This document shows positions 43,135 through 54,562 of a stretch of 64,000 nt of DNA, in pieces. Made by a program: the position numbers and the translations under genes. The notes under the pieces were generated by a model that did not search any database, was not told where the DNA came from, and saw nothing but the letters and a program-made list of their open reading frames with translations. Every line of letters begins with the position of its first letter. The first letter of the stretch is position 1. This DNA comes from Karalla daura (lineage: Eukaryota; Chordata; Actinopteri; Chaetodontiformes; Leiognathidae): contig CM055195.1 in NCBI GenBank assembly GCA_029224185.1, forward strand, positions 1,093,805 through 1,157,804, given 5' to 3'.

Positions 43135-43829
43135 CTGCCCATCACAATGGAAACTGTTGTGACATTCACAGCATGCCAGGGGTCAGCAGCGCCAGGCTGA
43201 AGCAAACTAACACGTCAGTCAAAAGACGGACTTGGAAACAATCTTAAGCATTATTTATGAGGCTGGCAACTGCCATTACAATGAACTATGACATCACCTA
43301 AGCTTCGCCCATTAAGCATTTATTTGCAGCAATGTGGCACCTCACACATCAAAGCTGTCGGCCGGGTGTTCCCTGCAGCTCGGCCGGCCTGCGGATAATT
43401 ACATGAAGTGACGGAGAGCCGGGACGGAGCGGGACGCTGGCTGCAGGACGTGCTGCTCGCTGCTGTGCCCTTCACTGAAGGGTCGAAGCCTCTGGCTGCA
43501 CATGGGCCAAGCCCGGGACAGACAGGGAGCGCTGCTCAAAGACTTTCAACACATCTGTGGCCAGGAGAAAACTGTGGAGAGATGGACATTTAGGGAGAGC
43601 TTTAGAACCTCAGTGATGATGGTGATTCTGTGTTGGTCCAGCTCAGCTGAGCTCCACTTCCACCTGAATAGCACAGTTAACAACAAGTGTCTGACCAGAA
43701 TAGAATAGATCTTCACAATGTGCCTTTATTTGACCCAGAGTGGGAAAGGACCAAAGTGCTGGGCGTCACAATAACAATGATAGAGAAGTAAAGGTCCATC
43801 TTACAACCTAGAACCGTTATATGTATTTG

Positions 43830-44282
43830 TCTTTGTTCACTGCTGTCAACATAGAAGCTATGGAACACTGGTTTCATCAGGCGGAGCTCTGGGGACATGC
43901 TGTTTCTGCACAAATATGGCTCCATTCATGCTGATCTGGCAACCACATGTACACTCTGATTGGCTTCCTCTCCTGTCACTCATATGAATGATCATGGGGT
44001 TTGTGTGACTTCATGTCATTTTACGTGACTTGAGGCGACTGTTTGACTCCACGTGACTCTGCTCCTGGTCCTTAGTAGTTCTTCAGCTTGTTCTCCATCA
44101 CGAAGTGGTAACTGGAGCTTTGGTCCAAATCCAGCCTGGCATGTTGAAGCCAGAACTCGAGAAGGAACCAGAGACTGAGGAGGAACCTTAGGAAGAACCT
44201 GAGGAGGAACCAGGGACTGATGGAGAACATGAGGAACAACCAGGAGCAGAGACACTGGCACTTCACCCCCGACTGAAAACCA
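43830..44282 (-). mobile_element. composite dispersed repeat, inverted copy with contracted minisatellite
   Basis: Read on the minus strand this shows a short degenerate array (tctctggttcctcctc-like, 44150-44260), a unique flank with cacttcgtgatggagaacaag, then a family A copy (43830-43990: ccaatcagagtgtacatgtgg, catagcttctatgttgaca on the minus strand). The order matches 31078-32275 on the plus strand. Confidence 0.65.
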
Positions 44283-44603
44283 ACCTGCTGCAGACTCTCG
44301 TGCCTGAGCGGTGGCAGGTACTTCCACTCTCTTTCACTTTGTGCCTAAATTTTCCCCCTGGGGCCAATAAAGTTGCTCTTCTGTGATGACTCACTTTGAT
44401 CTTCACATAAGAGCAGGAGAGAGCTTTGATTAATTGTCTTGTTGTGCAATCCGTCCTCAGGCTGACTTCTCTTTCAAGCAGGAAATGAAGCGAACAATCC
44501 GGCTGCTCTCGGACCGACAAGAACAAACAGGATTTCTGATCAACCGTAATAAGAGCCTCACTAGCAGGTGGCGTTCAGAAAACACGGGCCGTTACTGGTG
44601 CTC

Positions 44604-44621
44604 TGGGTTAGGGTTAACCCT
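44604..44621. other. short telomere-like head-to-head motif
   Basis: GGGTTAGGGTTAACCCT: two TTAGGG-type units meet a reverse unit. Very short. Confidence 0.3.
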
Positions 44622-44929
44622 CCGCCTGTGGCACACAGCAGTGTGGGAGTCGTGAGGGGAACAAATCCAACGGGGATCGTTGGTTTCTGCCCGAGAACAG
44701 AAGCAGTTGTTGCTGTGTTGACACAAAAGGCCTCAAGCTAGCGGGCTCACACCTTCACCTGGAGCAACATCTGAAACTCACAGGCCAGAGCAGGACTACC
44801 TGAGCATTCACCCATATGTTCAGAAAATAGATTAGATCACATAGTATACATATAATAGTACTAGTATGTATGGTATTGTCTTTTTTTTCCTTGAAATAAC
44901 AGTTTAAAAGTGTTCAAACTGGACATGAT

Positions 44930-45115
44930 TAGGCGCAGTAAACAGAACAAATGAACATATTTTTCTAGTGTTGTTTCTCAATGAGTGAGTGAGTGGCAGG
45001 CCAGGCAGCCAATCAGAGACAAGCCTGTGTGGTTTCCCGACATTAGAAAAAAATGGGATTATGAAATAGAATCTGAGGGATTTCTGATGAAACCATGTTG
45101 CACAGCTCCAGGATA
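44930..45115 (+). mobile_element. partial dispersed repeat family 'A' copy
   Basis: Contains gagtggcaggccaggcagccaatcagag and gtgtggtttcccgacattag, resembling the 24.8-kb copies. The 3' part has diverged. Confidence 0.45.
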
Positions 45116-45411
45116 AATATTCCATTCACCCATTCTCAGTCTCCTTCAAAGGGCTGGACCTCCCTCTGCATCCACCTCCAGGCCTCTGGTCCTTGTTTGT
45201 CTCAGAGAACGTCTCCGTTGTGTTGACAGAAATCAAAGGCTGCGGCAGACAAGAGAACTAGTGAATGTGTTGGCTTTAATCCCCCTCATCCTGCTGTCAG
45301 GCCGGGGTGTGGCCCCCGCACCGCTGGAGCAGTCTGCCATCAGAAGCCTGAGTAAACACAATCAATGGAAGACACTCGCATATGTACCGCCGAGACTTCC
45401 CAAGCCCCCCC

Positions 45412-45447
<36 letters not shown>
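45412..45447. repeat. (CA)n microsatellite
   Basis: A perfect CA run. Confidence 0.95.
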
Positions 45448-45452
<5 letters not shown>

Positions 45453-45583
45453 ATTCACCCCCATCCACGTCCACACACATATCTGAACACACAGTTGTAC
45501 CCTGGTGGATTCCAGGAAAATTACACCCGGAGACAAAGGTGTTGATGCAGTATCACATGTGGGCAGCAACAGACAGACCCAGG

Positions 45584-45584
<1 letters not shown>

Positions 45585-45623
<39 letters not shown>
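45585..45623. repeat. (TG)n microsatellite
   Basis: A perfect TG run. Confidence 0.95.
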
Positions 45624-45624
<1 letters not shown>

Positions 45625-47400
45625 TGGTGCTTGTCCATGCTCTCTTACTCCTGGATTACAATCTCTTCATCCATTATTAATGAAGTTAAACTACTAGTGG
45701 CATGCTGAATGTGCTGCATGGGAGATTTGTAGCTAATCCAGCGCAAAACAGCCCCAGTCACATAATGAAGGGAAAAAAAGCACAAATGTCAACAGTTTCA
45801 CACTGGGACTGGATTAGACACCCCCACCTCACCCTCCTCTTTCACACATGGCCTCGCTCTCCCTTTCAATCTCTCTCACACATACACACACACACTCACA
45901 CACACACACGCATACTAGCAGCGAACTCACACCCAGCATGGAGAGTTCCAGACACACGCACACAAACATCCTGCGTTCTGGGATTAGTGAACCCAGAGGA
46001 GCTGATGTGAAGGCCAGAGGTCTGCATGTGGAACCGCTGTCTCCTGAAGATGAACAGCAGTTAAAGCTCTGCCTTCAGACGTTAGACGGAGCCCGGGCTT
46101 CACTCTGAGCGTGTGCAGGTCTGGGGGGGCGCTGACCCCTGGCTGCGTCTGCCATCGCAGTGGAACGCTGGGACGAGCTGAGAGGAGCATGAAACTCTGG
46201 AACTAATGAGAACACGGGACTCAGCACTGGAATCGTGATTTCAGATTAGCCACCCTCCTCCCCCTTCCTCCTTCCTCCTCCCTCCCTCCCTCCCTCCCTC
46301 GTCTCCCTCGTCTACCTCTTGGAGGTGATCTTTTTTAATATGTTCCATTCCATTTAGATTTCTCTGTTCATGTTGGTTTTTCTAGTTCGCAGCGACAGAT
46401 TAAAACATGAATTCATTTCCCACCTTATTATTCACACTGACATTATGTTCGTGTTAGTTATTTTCTGCCGATGTGGTTTTTTGTCTCAGCACAGACACAG
46501 TTCATTTAATGCTCCTCCTGTCAAAGTCAGTTCATAACAATGCACAAAGCTGCACCAAGTTTGATGCATTTGAATTACAATCATAAAACATCTGAACGAG
46601 GAGGTTTGTTCACCTTCTCTGGAGCTTTCAGCTGCACTTCCTGTTGTTCCTCAGCTCGATGGGGACAGATGAATTCAGGACTGGAGATTTGCAGTGTGAG
46701 AATATGGTGGTTCTGTTAGTCTCAACACATCAGACAACATGGTAACAACAGCAGATACACAACACAACATGACAGAGACAAGCAAAGAACACTAAACAAC
46801 AGGCAGCAATTCAGATTATTGCACATCAACAGTTATTTTGTAAACAATTGTAAGTAAACAAAAGACAGTGAGTTAAGTTAGGAAGGAAAGAATAGCGGAT
46901 TGACTGAACTCAGAAAACTGTTGGTCAGTGTTGAGTTGTTGCAGGAGGAAATCGTTGTCTTCAAAGTCAAATGAAATGTGAAAATCCAACGAGGAGCGTT
47001 AATAAGACGTTGCTACAGGTTGGTAGAGGTTTAGACCATTAGACTTTTCCATCTCCTGCCTTGAGGAGAAGATTCTCTGAGAATAACAGCAAAGTCATGT
47101 GAGCCCTGGTGTGACAACATCAGAGAAAAGGAGGAAGATGAGACCATAAAAGTGAAGAATGCAGTGTAATTTAAGAAGGTGTCAGAGACCGTGTCTTCAG
47201 ATCTGACTGGAGGAGGATGAGAACTAAACACAGGTTCTGGGGTTTTTACGTGGTTCCTAGAACTGTGTTCCTCTAACTCTCTGCAAACATCTTCTCATTC
47301 AGCAGAGTCGGAGCCTCGGACGCAGAGATCTTAACGATTTATCTCACACACATCAGCCAGAAACTCTGCAGAGTGTCAGTCAGCCTCCAGAGCTCTGCAG

Positions 47401-47459
47401 CTCCTCCTCCTCCTCCTCCTCCTCCTCCTCCTCCTCCTCTCTCCATCTCTCTCTCTCTC
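47401..47459. repeat. (CTC)n / (CT)n microsatellite
   Basis: 13 CTC units followed by CT repeats. Confidence 0.9.
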
Positions 47460-47469
47460 GGCCTCCAGC

Positions 47470-47770
47470 ACAGTAGACCAATTAGGACTAAGCTGATTCC
47501 AGTGGTGACCTTTCAGGTCTGCTGACAGGAGAGTTAACATGTAGCTGGACTGTTTTACATGTTATTGACAGAGCGAGAGGCATCATAGTCATTTTATCAC
47601 ACCAGTTTCATTCTTGGCTGATTTCCCCCCCAGCAGGTTAGTGGCAGCTTCCCATTGATTTTTCATGTAATTGATCAGAGACCTGCTTGAGCAATTTATT
47701 GGCCCTCTCCACCTGTGATTAAGGCTGAGGCCTCATGTGTTTATGCATGCAGCCATTTTGCTGGCGGAGC
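47470..47770. promoter_or_regulatory. candidate conserved non-coding element with ER3-type motif
   Basis: Repeat-free block with caattaggactaagctgatt, TGACCTttcAGGTCT (47506-47520, everted half-sites), ttttcatgtaattgatcagag and gagcaatttattggccctc. Its composition and intact motif content suggest an enhancer; not aligned. Confidence 0.3.
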
Positions 47771-48977
47771 TGACGGAGCATGGCGGTCTGGACACTTCCC
47801 ACAGTGCAGGAGAGGCAGACTGACCAGCAGTGACAGGAGTTAATGTTCTCACATAAAAACACGGAGCAGAGTTTAATTCAAAGTAAGCCTCCTTCATTTG
47901 AAGCTGCTTCATGCATGGGATTAATATTAGAGCAGTCGGGGGCCAAAACCACGATGACATCAGCTGAGCGTTTTCTTTGGAAGCCGAGGAGAGGATAATT
48001 ACAGAAGAAGACAAAGACGAAGAGCTGAGTACTTTTTAAATATACACCATGTTACCCGGGCACGTCGAGGGGAGGGGGCGGGGGGGCTGAGGGGGGGTGT
48101 AGCCCAGCATGGGAGTCGCTCGGCGGCCCCAGTGAGTAAGGGCCTAAACCGCAGAGCGAGCAGAGCGGGAGCTGCAGAGAGCCAGGATCAGGCACAAAGC
48201 CGCTCAACGAGCTCAAGAGCTATCAGAGACACGGCCTTTTAATTTGGCTAATTTACAGGCAGCTTCTCACTAATAACGCCGCTGGAGTGATACTTGACAA
48301 ATGGAAACACACACAGGATGTTTCTGTGTGCGTCGAGGCTGTTTTGTCCCGTCATCCTCCTTCAGTGGAAGTCACACCCCACAATAAAACTACACTGTCA
48401 GCCGTCACGTTATTCCCAACATATTAGCAGTACATAAAGTGATTTGTTTAAAGATTTGTGGCTTTGGAAACACCAATTTGACTCAAAATTTTATTACATG
48501 GCCGCAGAGCTCTGGCCAGACAGAACACCAGGCGACAATCGTGTGTGGTTTGAGGCTGAAGCTGAAAAAAGAGAAAAGGAACTCTGGTTTCTGAGCGAAG
48601 AGCTCCCCTGGATAATGGAACCACTTCACATCCGCATTACTCAGGCTTCCCGGTGCAGCGGGATGATGACAGCGTGTAATGCTGGGACCAGCATGTATAT
48701 TTCACTGGGAGCTGTGGTGAGGAGGGGAAAACAGTCGCTTTATATGACAGGAACTGAGTCAACATGAGGGAGAAATGAAGGAAATTGATTCCTCATGAGA
48801 AGGAGAAACCTTTTTTGGCTTAATTTCACAATTACACTGGCCAAACTTTCATGCTTATAATCAGTATATTTTACCTTTGCACATACATTTCTGCATTGTT
48901 CCTCTTCTTCATTGTTCTGAATCATTTTTACTCCTAGTTGAATCAGAAAAGTTGAACCAGAAAGTAGTGCATCAACA

Positions 48978-48979
<2 letters not shown>

Positions 48980-49058
<79 letters not shown>
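48980..49058. repeat. (CA)n microsatellite
   Basis: A perfect CA run of about 79 bp. Confidence 0.95.
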
Positions 49059-49060
<2 letters not shown>

Positions 49061-49428
49061 TTCTCCGGGTTCCAGATAAATAACAGTGATAAATGATAAA
49101 GCAGCATAAACAGTGTTAAATCGTTATATATTCCACCCTTACTGCCATCATGATGATCTGACCAAATCTGAAACATCATATTTATTCACATTAAATAATC
49201 AGACCTCAAACATCCTAAATGTTTGTCCAAAGGGGAAATGTTGTGTTGGATGTTTCAAATGTATTTATTTAATTTATTTAAATGTTATTTTTATATGATT
49301 TTTAGAACAAAGTGGGAAATGATAACCTCAAAAAGGCATATTCACAATAAAGAGGAAACATTTTAAACATGAATAAACATCCCGTGGCCTGAGCTTTAAA
49401 CTTAACTCATCTCGTTGCGGCCTGTGCA
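49059..49428. other. intergenic AT-rich unique DNA
   Basis: No gene recognised. Confidence 0.4.
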
Positions 49429-49479
49429 TGTGTGCGTGTGTGTGAGTGTGTGAGTGTGTGTGTGTGTGTGTGTGTGAGT

Positions 49480-49542
<63 letters not shown>
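49429..49542. repeat. (TG)n with GAG interruptions
   Basis: TG/GAGTG array of about 114 bp. Confidence 0.95.
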
Positions 49543-49543
<1 letters not shown>

Positions 49544-49910
49544 CAGTGTTTGACAGTCGTCTCAGCGGGAGGAGGAGGAGCAGAGATGTCTGACTGTACT
49601 GAGGCTGATGCTGAGGCTCGTTAGGAGTCAGGAGAGGCGTCAGAGGGAGAGCAGGTCACCGCGTTTCTCACATCACAGCCCGGCACAAAGTCTTTCAAGT
49701 GTCGCCGCCGACACACCGGACGATCGATCCGAGCCTGAGTGAAGAGAAGGAGCAGCTCTGCCCCCGAGGCGAGAGATTTCTGCTGCAGGCATTCCTCCAC
49801 TGCCTGCATGAGAAAGAGGAGGGGGCTCACTGCCTCTCTGTGAGTTTGAGTTTTCAGATCCCTTTCATGAAGCGCTTCAAGTCAAGAGGCAAAACAAGTC
49901 AGACCGCCAC
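49543..49910. other. intergenic unique DNA
   Basis: No gene recognised. The open frame crossing this stretch continues into the CA/CT array and has no known domain. Confidence 0.4.
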
Positions 49911-50063
49911 TCACACACACACTCTCTCTCTCACACACACACTCACACACACACACACACACATACACTCACACACACACTCTCTCTCACACACACACAC
50001 ACTCACACACACACACACACACACACTCTCACACACGCACACTCTCTCTCTCTCTCACACACA

Positions 50064-50148
<85 letters not shown>
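49911..50148. repeat. compound (CA)n/(CT)n array
   Basis: Alternating CA and CT blocks over about 238 bp. Confidence 0.95.
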
Positions 50149-50150
<2 letters not shown>

Positions 50151-50747
50151 CAGCTAGGTGCTGTGTCCCTGCATAGAGGACTGGGACCACCAGCATCTGT
50201 CTCCTGTAGGAGAGAGGAGAACATACAGCTCTCTCCGCACTCCTCCCGCTCCTCCTCTTCCTCCTCCTCCTCTTCATCTTTGTGAGGTGAAGCTGTCGAT
50301 GACATCGTCTCGATACGTTCTGTGAGGCCGCTGCCTCATTAACTCACATAAATTGCGTGTTGACGTGTTGAATCGCGGGGTCACAGTTTGACAGCAGCGG
50401 TGATCTGTGCTGGATAAATATGTTTTATTTATTTGTCAAAAATGAATTTCTATTCATTTTTAAACTTGCACAAACATACCAGGACCAGCAGCTGGATCTG
50501 CATTCACTGAGCATTTATTCTACATATACCGCACATTTCATCATGTGTGTTTGGGATGGAGGATCCACGACAGAACAGTGCTGAGATGTTGTGGAGGGAT
50601 GAAGGATGGATGGATGGATGGATTTAATAGTTTTAATGCTATAGATGAATGAATGACTATGATTTTACATCTTTGGGCCTTTGCAGGAATTTGTTTAAAT
50701 AGGCCGGAAGCTGATCCGAGCAACTGACATCTTCTGTACGTTTCTGC

Positions 50748-50749
<2 letters not shown>
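50149..50749. other. intergenic unique DNA
   Basis: CT-rich at 50240-50275, short ggatggat tandem at 50604-50622. No gene. Confidence 0.4.
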
Positions 50750-50804
<55 letters not shown>

Positions 50805-50812
50805 TGTGTGTG
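50750..50812. repeat. (TG)n microsatellite
   Basis: A TG run with one TT interruption. Confidence 0.95.
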
Positions 50813-50963
50813 GTTCTCCGGATTCTGCAGGTGGAGGAGGGATGGAGGGAGGGGTGGGACTCTGCCCCCCCTCCCTCATTTTTTGCCAGGGAATCCCCGT
50901 GTGGACGAGCGCATTAATTAGTGGTTTAATGGAAGTATGACTGACAATGTAAACGGAGGATTA

Positions 50964-51005
50964 GGGAGGAGGGGTGAGGGGGTGGGGGGGGGGGGGGGGG
51001 GGGGG
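50964..51005. repeat. poly-G-rich tract
   Basis: A G run of over 20 nt preceded by GGGTGAGGGGGT. Confidence 0.9.
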
Positions 51006-51195
51006 TGTTCGGTTCGTGTCTGTGAAGAAACGGATCCATGAAGGCAGACAGAGAAACCTGGATCCGAGCAGCTGTTCCCTGCTCTGCACTCAGGCCTGCA
51101 GGAGACCAGCTCTGAATATTCAGCGAGGCTTTTATTCTGAAATCTGTGCTCCATTATATACATTTTATATTATATATTGTCATATTTAATATACA

Positions 51196-51233
51196 TCAAC
51201 AACAATAATAACAATTATTATTATTATTATTAT

Positions 51234-51265
<32 letters not shown>

Positions 51266-51270
51266 TTATC
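51196..51270. repeat. (ATT)n/(AGT)n trinucleotide tract
   Basis: AAT/ATT repeats pass into about 11 AGT units. Confidence 0.9.
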
Positions 51271-51323
51271 ATGGTTGTTATTATTATCATTGTATGCATC
51301 ATATTTGAATAATAATGTATGTC

Positions 51324-51327
<4 letters not shown>

Positions 51328-51401
<74 letters not shown>
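51328..51401. repeat. (TG)n microsatellite
   Basis: A perfect TG run. Confidence 0.95.
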
Positions 51402-51402
<1 letters not shown>

Positions 51403-51570
51403 GTGTCGTTGGTTGTAAATTGCAGGTTTCGGGTTTGGAGTAAATGAACCATCAGACGATGTCATTTTTGCATGTTTGCGCTGTGCCTCAAACGCAGCAC
51501 AGAGGTCCGTGAACGCAGCACGGGGGGCGTCGCAGCACCAGGCTATTATTTTGTATTTTTGATCATTAAA

Positions 51571-51572
<2 letters not shown>

Positions 51573-51616
<44 letters not shown>

Positions 51617-51622
51617 ACACAC
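51573..51622. repeat. (CA)n microsatellite
   Basis: A CA run with one GA interruption. Confidence 0.95.
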
Positions 51623-51700
51623 GAAGGAGCTTTTTAAAGATGCTGCCGGTGTTTCTGCTGCTGGTGCGGGAAGTTGAGAAGCTCTGACACACACACACAC

Positions 51701-51763
51701 GTCTCTCTCTTTCTCTCTCTTTCTCTCTCCGTCTCTCTCTCTCTCTCTCTCCCTCTCTCTTCC
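51701..51763. repeat. (CT)n tract
   Basis: Imperfect CT repeat. Confidence 0.9.
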
Positions 51764-51896
51764 AGGGGGAGTTGGGACGGACTGAGGACCGAGCCGCAGA
51801 TGACAGCGCCTCCTCCGCACTTTCTGCGCACTCTGTAAACACACGCACAGGCGCTTATTTATGCGCATAAATGAAACAAACCTGAGCGCAGCTCTG

Positions 51897-51900
<4 letters not shown>

Positions 51901-51954
<54 letters not shown>

Positions 51955-51989
51955 CCTCCCTCCCTCTCTCCTCCCTCTCTCTCCTCTCT
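51901..51989. repeat. (CT)n tract
   Basis: CT repeat passing to CCCT units, just upstream of the inferred 5' exon. Confidence 0.9.
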
Positions 51990-52265
51990 GTGTTTTTGGG
52001 GATAACGCAGCAGCAGCGGAGTCTCATCAGACGCGTCTCCGGACACAAACTTTGCGCCTCTGGACTCTCAAGTTATTTTGGCGCAAAGAGAGAGCGAAAA
52101 ATAAGACAAGACGCAGCTACGGGTGTGTTTGTTTTTGTTTGCGGATTTTACCTGAACCTTCTTGCACGGAGCCGAACAGAACCGCGCAGAACACACTAGA
52201 AGTGAAGGGATCGGAGCGAGACGGGAGGAGGAATAGGACCCAAAGCTGCGGTGGATCAGAGCCTG
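51990..52265 (+). other. pitx2: putative non-coding 5' exon of pitx2 (a-type transcript)
   Basis: A GC-rich, non-repetitive stretch follows a long CT tract and ends at a good donor, GATCAGAGCCTG/GTGAGT (GT at 52266). The next acceptor-bounded exon (54490) carries the a-type ATG. Other vertebrate PITX2 genes also have a non-coding exon ahead of the a/b first coding exon. The 5' end is a guess because no clear TATA box or initiator is visible. Confidence 0.5.
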
Positions 52266-52444
52266 GTGAGTGGGGGAGAGAGAGACAGGGCAGACGGTGG
52301 GAGCTGTGGAGGAATCTTGGTCTGAAGTTACTTTAAAAAGCAGGAGAAAAGGAGATGAGAGGGTTCAGAGTTCAGCTCACACGCAGGAGGAGGAAGAAGA
52401 CGAGGAGGAAGATGATCCAGCGCAGTTTATTCCCACAGTTTGAT

Positions 52445-52446
<2 letters not shown>

Positions 52447-52494
<48 letters not shown>
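52447..52494. repeat. (TG)n microsatellite
   Basis: A perfect TG run in intron 1. Confidence 0.95.
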
Positions 52495-52496
<2 letters not shown>

Positions 52497-53455
52497 CAGT
52501 TTGTGATCTACTCTGATGTGATGGTAATCAGCAGCTGAGGGAGGCAGAGTCTCTCTGAGCTGTAACTCAAGTCTCTGAATAATCCAATAAAATGCGCCAA
52601 ACTGTGCGTAAAAAGAGGGAGAGAGCGTCCGAATTGCGCAAAACTCCACAGACAGTCTGGATAAAACCTGTTGATGAAGGTTGAAGAAATAGCGCCAGGT
52701 GTGTTTCCTCCTCCTCTGCGTCATGATGGACAAACTGGAGAAAAGAGAGAAAAGGAGGAAAAAGATGCCGGAGCCCGGTACCGGAGAGGAGCCGCAGCCT
52801 CGGGCCGCTCCGGGTCCTGGTCCGAGCGGCTGCATCACAGCCGCGAGTCCGCAAAAAAAAAAGATCCGAAATTTCAGTTTATCACTGAATCACCTAATCA
52901 ATCAATTTAAAATTTTTGTTAAACATTTCAATTCAGTACAGATTTACAGTGGCCCGAGTCCGCGGGAGGATGGATTCATATTTATACATTTTATATAAAT
53001 TATTCTGCTGCAAAAAACAAGAACACTTAGATCAGGACATAGTGATCTCTCCCAACATTCTTCTTGTTATTATGATGATTGTGGATATTATTGTTGTTGC
53101 TGCTGTTGTAATATTATCATAACTGAAAAATATATTTTTTAAAGATTTAATTCATTGTTCCAGGTTTTTCTTTTTTACCAATAATAATAATCGATATAAA
53201 ATGGCCCATAATTTCTTTGTCTAACGCGACAAATGCTGTGATTTATCAGGTAGTTTACACATTTAACACTAATTAACATTAATTCATATTTACATTATTT
53301 GTAACAAGACAGGTTTGAATTCCCTTTTTTTTTCAAAAAATATATTTAAAAAATCATTCTTTACAGGAATGCGTAATTCAAAAATATATAGAGGTAATAT
53401 ATTTATATCGATAAAAATACATGTATGGTTCCAAATCACACACATATATGTCATC

Positions 53456-53456
<1 letters not shown>

Positions 53457-53494
<38 letters not shown>
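53457..53494. repeat. (AAT)n microsatellite
   Basis: About 12 AAT units. Confidence 0.95.
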
Positions 53495-53495
<1 letters not shown>

Positions 53496-54126
53496 GTAAC
53501 GGCCTGTGCCACTGGTATTTATGGCAGAATAAATGATATATCACTATAACAGACAGAGGTACGATGATTAGAGAACAGTCCCCCCACACACTCCTGTCTG
53601 ACCTCCACTATTTCATTTTGCTGTGGGGGGGGGGTGGGGGGTGTAGGGTGAGGTTGTGTGTGTGTGTGTGTGTTGGGGGGGTTGTTGTGCAGGTACACAG
53701 GGTTAAGTTAACCTGTCTCCATCCTCCTCCGGAGGAGCTGCTGTAGGAGCAGGTGAAGGAGGAAGAGGAGGAAAATGGCGGACAGCAGGGCTGCTTGAAG
53801 ACCCCCCCATCCCATCCCATACCCCCCAAGTGAATTATCATAAACAAACAGAGAGAAACAGAGAGAGCCTGGACTAATAAAACCATCTGTGTAACTTCAT
53901 CTGCAGCCGTCGTGAAACTGGGGGAGGATGGGGGGGGCGAGGAGAATGGGGGAGAATGGGGAGAATGGGGGAGGCGGAGGAAGGCAGGGGGAGGCAGGGG
54001 AGGGCCGCGGTAATGAATTTTGTAATTTCCCAGCGACAGACATCTCAATCACACTCTAATCCCGAGATTTTACTGCGGAATCACTGCACTGCCGACTGCT
54101 GCTGCACACACACATGCAGAACACAT

Positions 54127-54128
<2 letters not shown>

Positions 54129-54180
<52 letters not shown>
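54129..54180. repeat. (CA)n microsatellite
   Basis: A perfect CA run. Confidence 0.95.
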
Positions 54181-54182
<2 letters not shown>

Positions 54183-54516
54183 CAGAGGTGTGATGAAGAG
54201 CAGCTTCGCGGCGGCTGTGCTCACAGAAGCCGCTGCAGGTCAGATCACAGCGGGACAAATAAAGCTGGTCATCTGCTGATTTCTGCACGTGCTGCCGCTC
54301 TCCATCCTCCTCATCCGCTCGCACGCGCACGGTTCTGCGGATTGAACATTCACACTCGCATCTGCACACATTTGGTTTCATGTATGTAATGTGTCTTTGA
54401 AATCTGTCCGTCTTTCCACAGTATTGTCATGTCCTGTCCTCTCTGATCTGTGTCTGGGGTTTAATTCTGTTTCTCTGTGATTTCCACAGAATTTGGTTTC
54501 CTATTAACTCTCCATC

Positions 54517-54562
54517 ATGGACTCTCACTGCCGCAAACTGGCCTCCACCTGCGCGCAAATAG
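54517..54562 (+). CDS. pitx2: pitx2 first coding exon, a-type (15 codons + 1 nt)
   Basis: The exon starts at the acceptor ttccacag/aattt (exon from 54490) with a 27-nt leader, then ATG at 54517. The coding part ends at 54562 before the donor GTGAGT (54563). It stops in phase 1: ATA G joins AG of the next exon to give Glu16. There is no upstream ATG in the 27-nt leader. Confidence 0.9.

Larger units (their letters stand above)
45624..48979. other. intergenic: mostly unique DNA
   Basis: No supportable gene. Short CA patch 45881-45909, CT-rich 46258-46312, (CTC)n 47401-47459, G-rich 48061-48097. The open frame 48444-48767 has no recognised domain. Candidate conserved block at 47470-47770. Confidence 0.5.
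51680..51990 (+). promoter_or_regulatory. putative a-type promoter region with CT/GA tracts
   Basis: This stretch lies immediately upstream of the inferred non-coding exon. It contains two long CT tracts (about 51701-51763 and 51901-51989) flanking a GC-rich block with CpG and GCGC motifs and a 16-bp palindrome at 51857-51872. GAGA-type tracts and TATA-less GC-rich DNA are common at developmental-gene promoters. The promoter call is inferred from position only. Confidence 0.3.
52266..54489 (+). other. pitx2 intron 1 (inferred), with simple repeats
   Basis: This is the interval between the inferred donor at 52266 and the acceptor at 54489. It holds a (TG)n at 52447-52494, an AT-rich unique block 52860-53450, an (AAT)n at 53457-53494, a G/T-rich repeat 53622-53681, a G-rich purine stretch near 53920-54010 and a (CA)n at 54129-54180. 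No convincing coding exon is seen. A Pitx2b-type extra exon would be expected between 54563 and 57117 and was not recognised. Confidence 0.5.

Noticed and set aside
48444..48767. 107-aa open frame on +, not repeat-derived
   Set aside because: No recognisable domain, no splice or promoter context, and length within the chance range for 64 kb.
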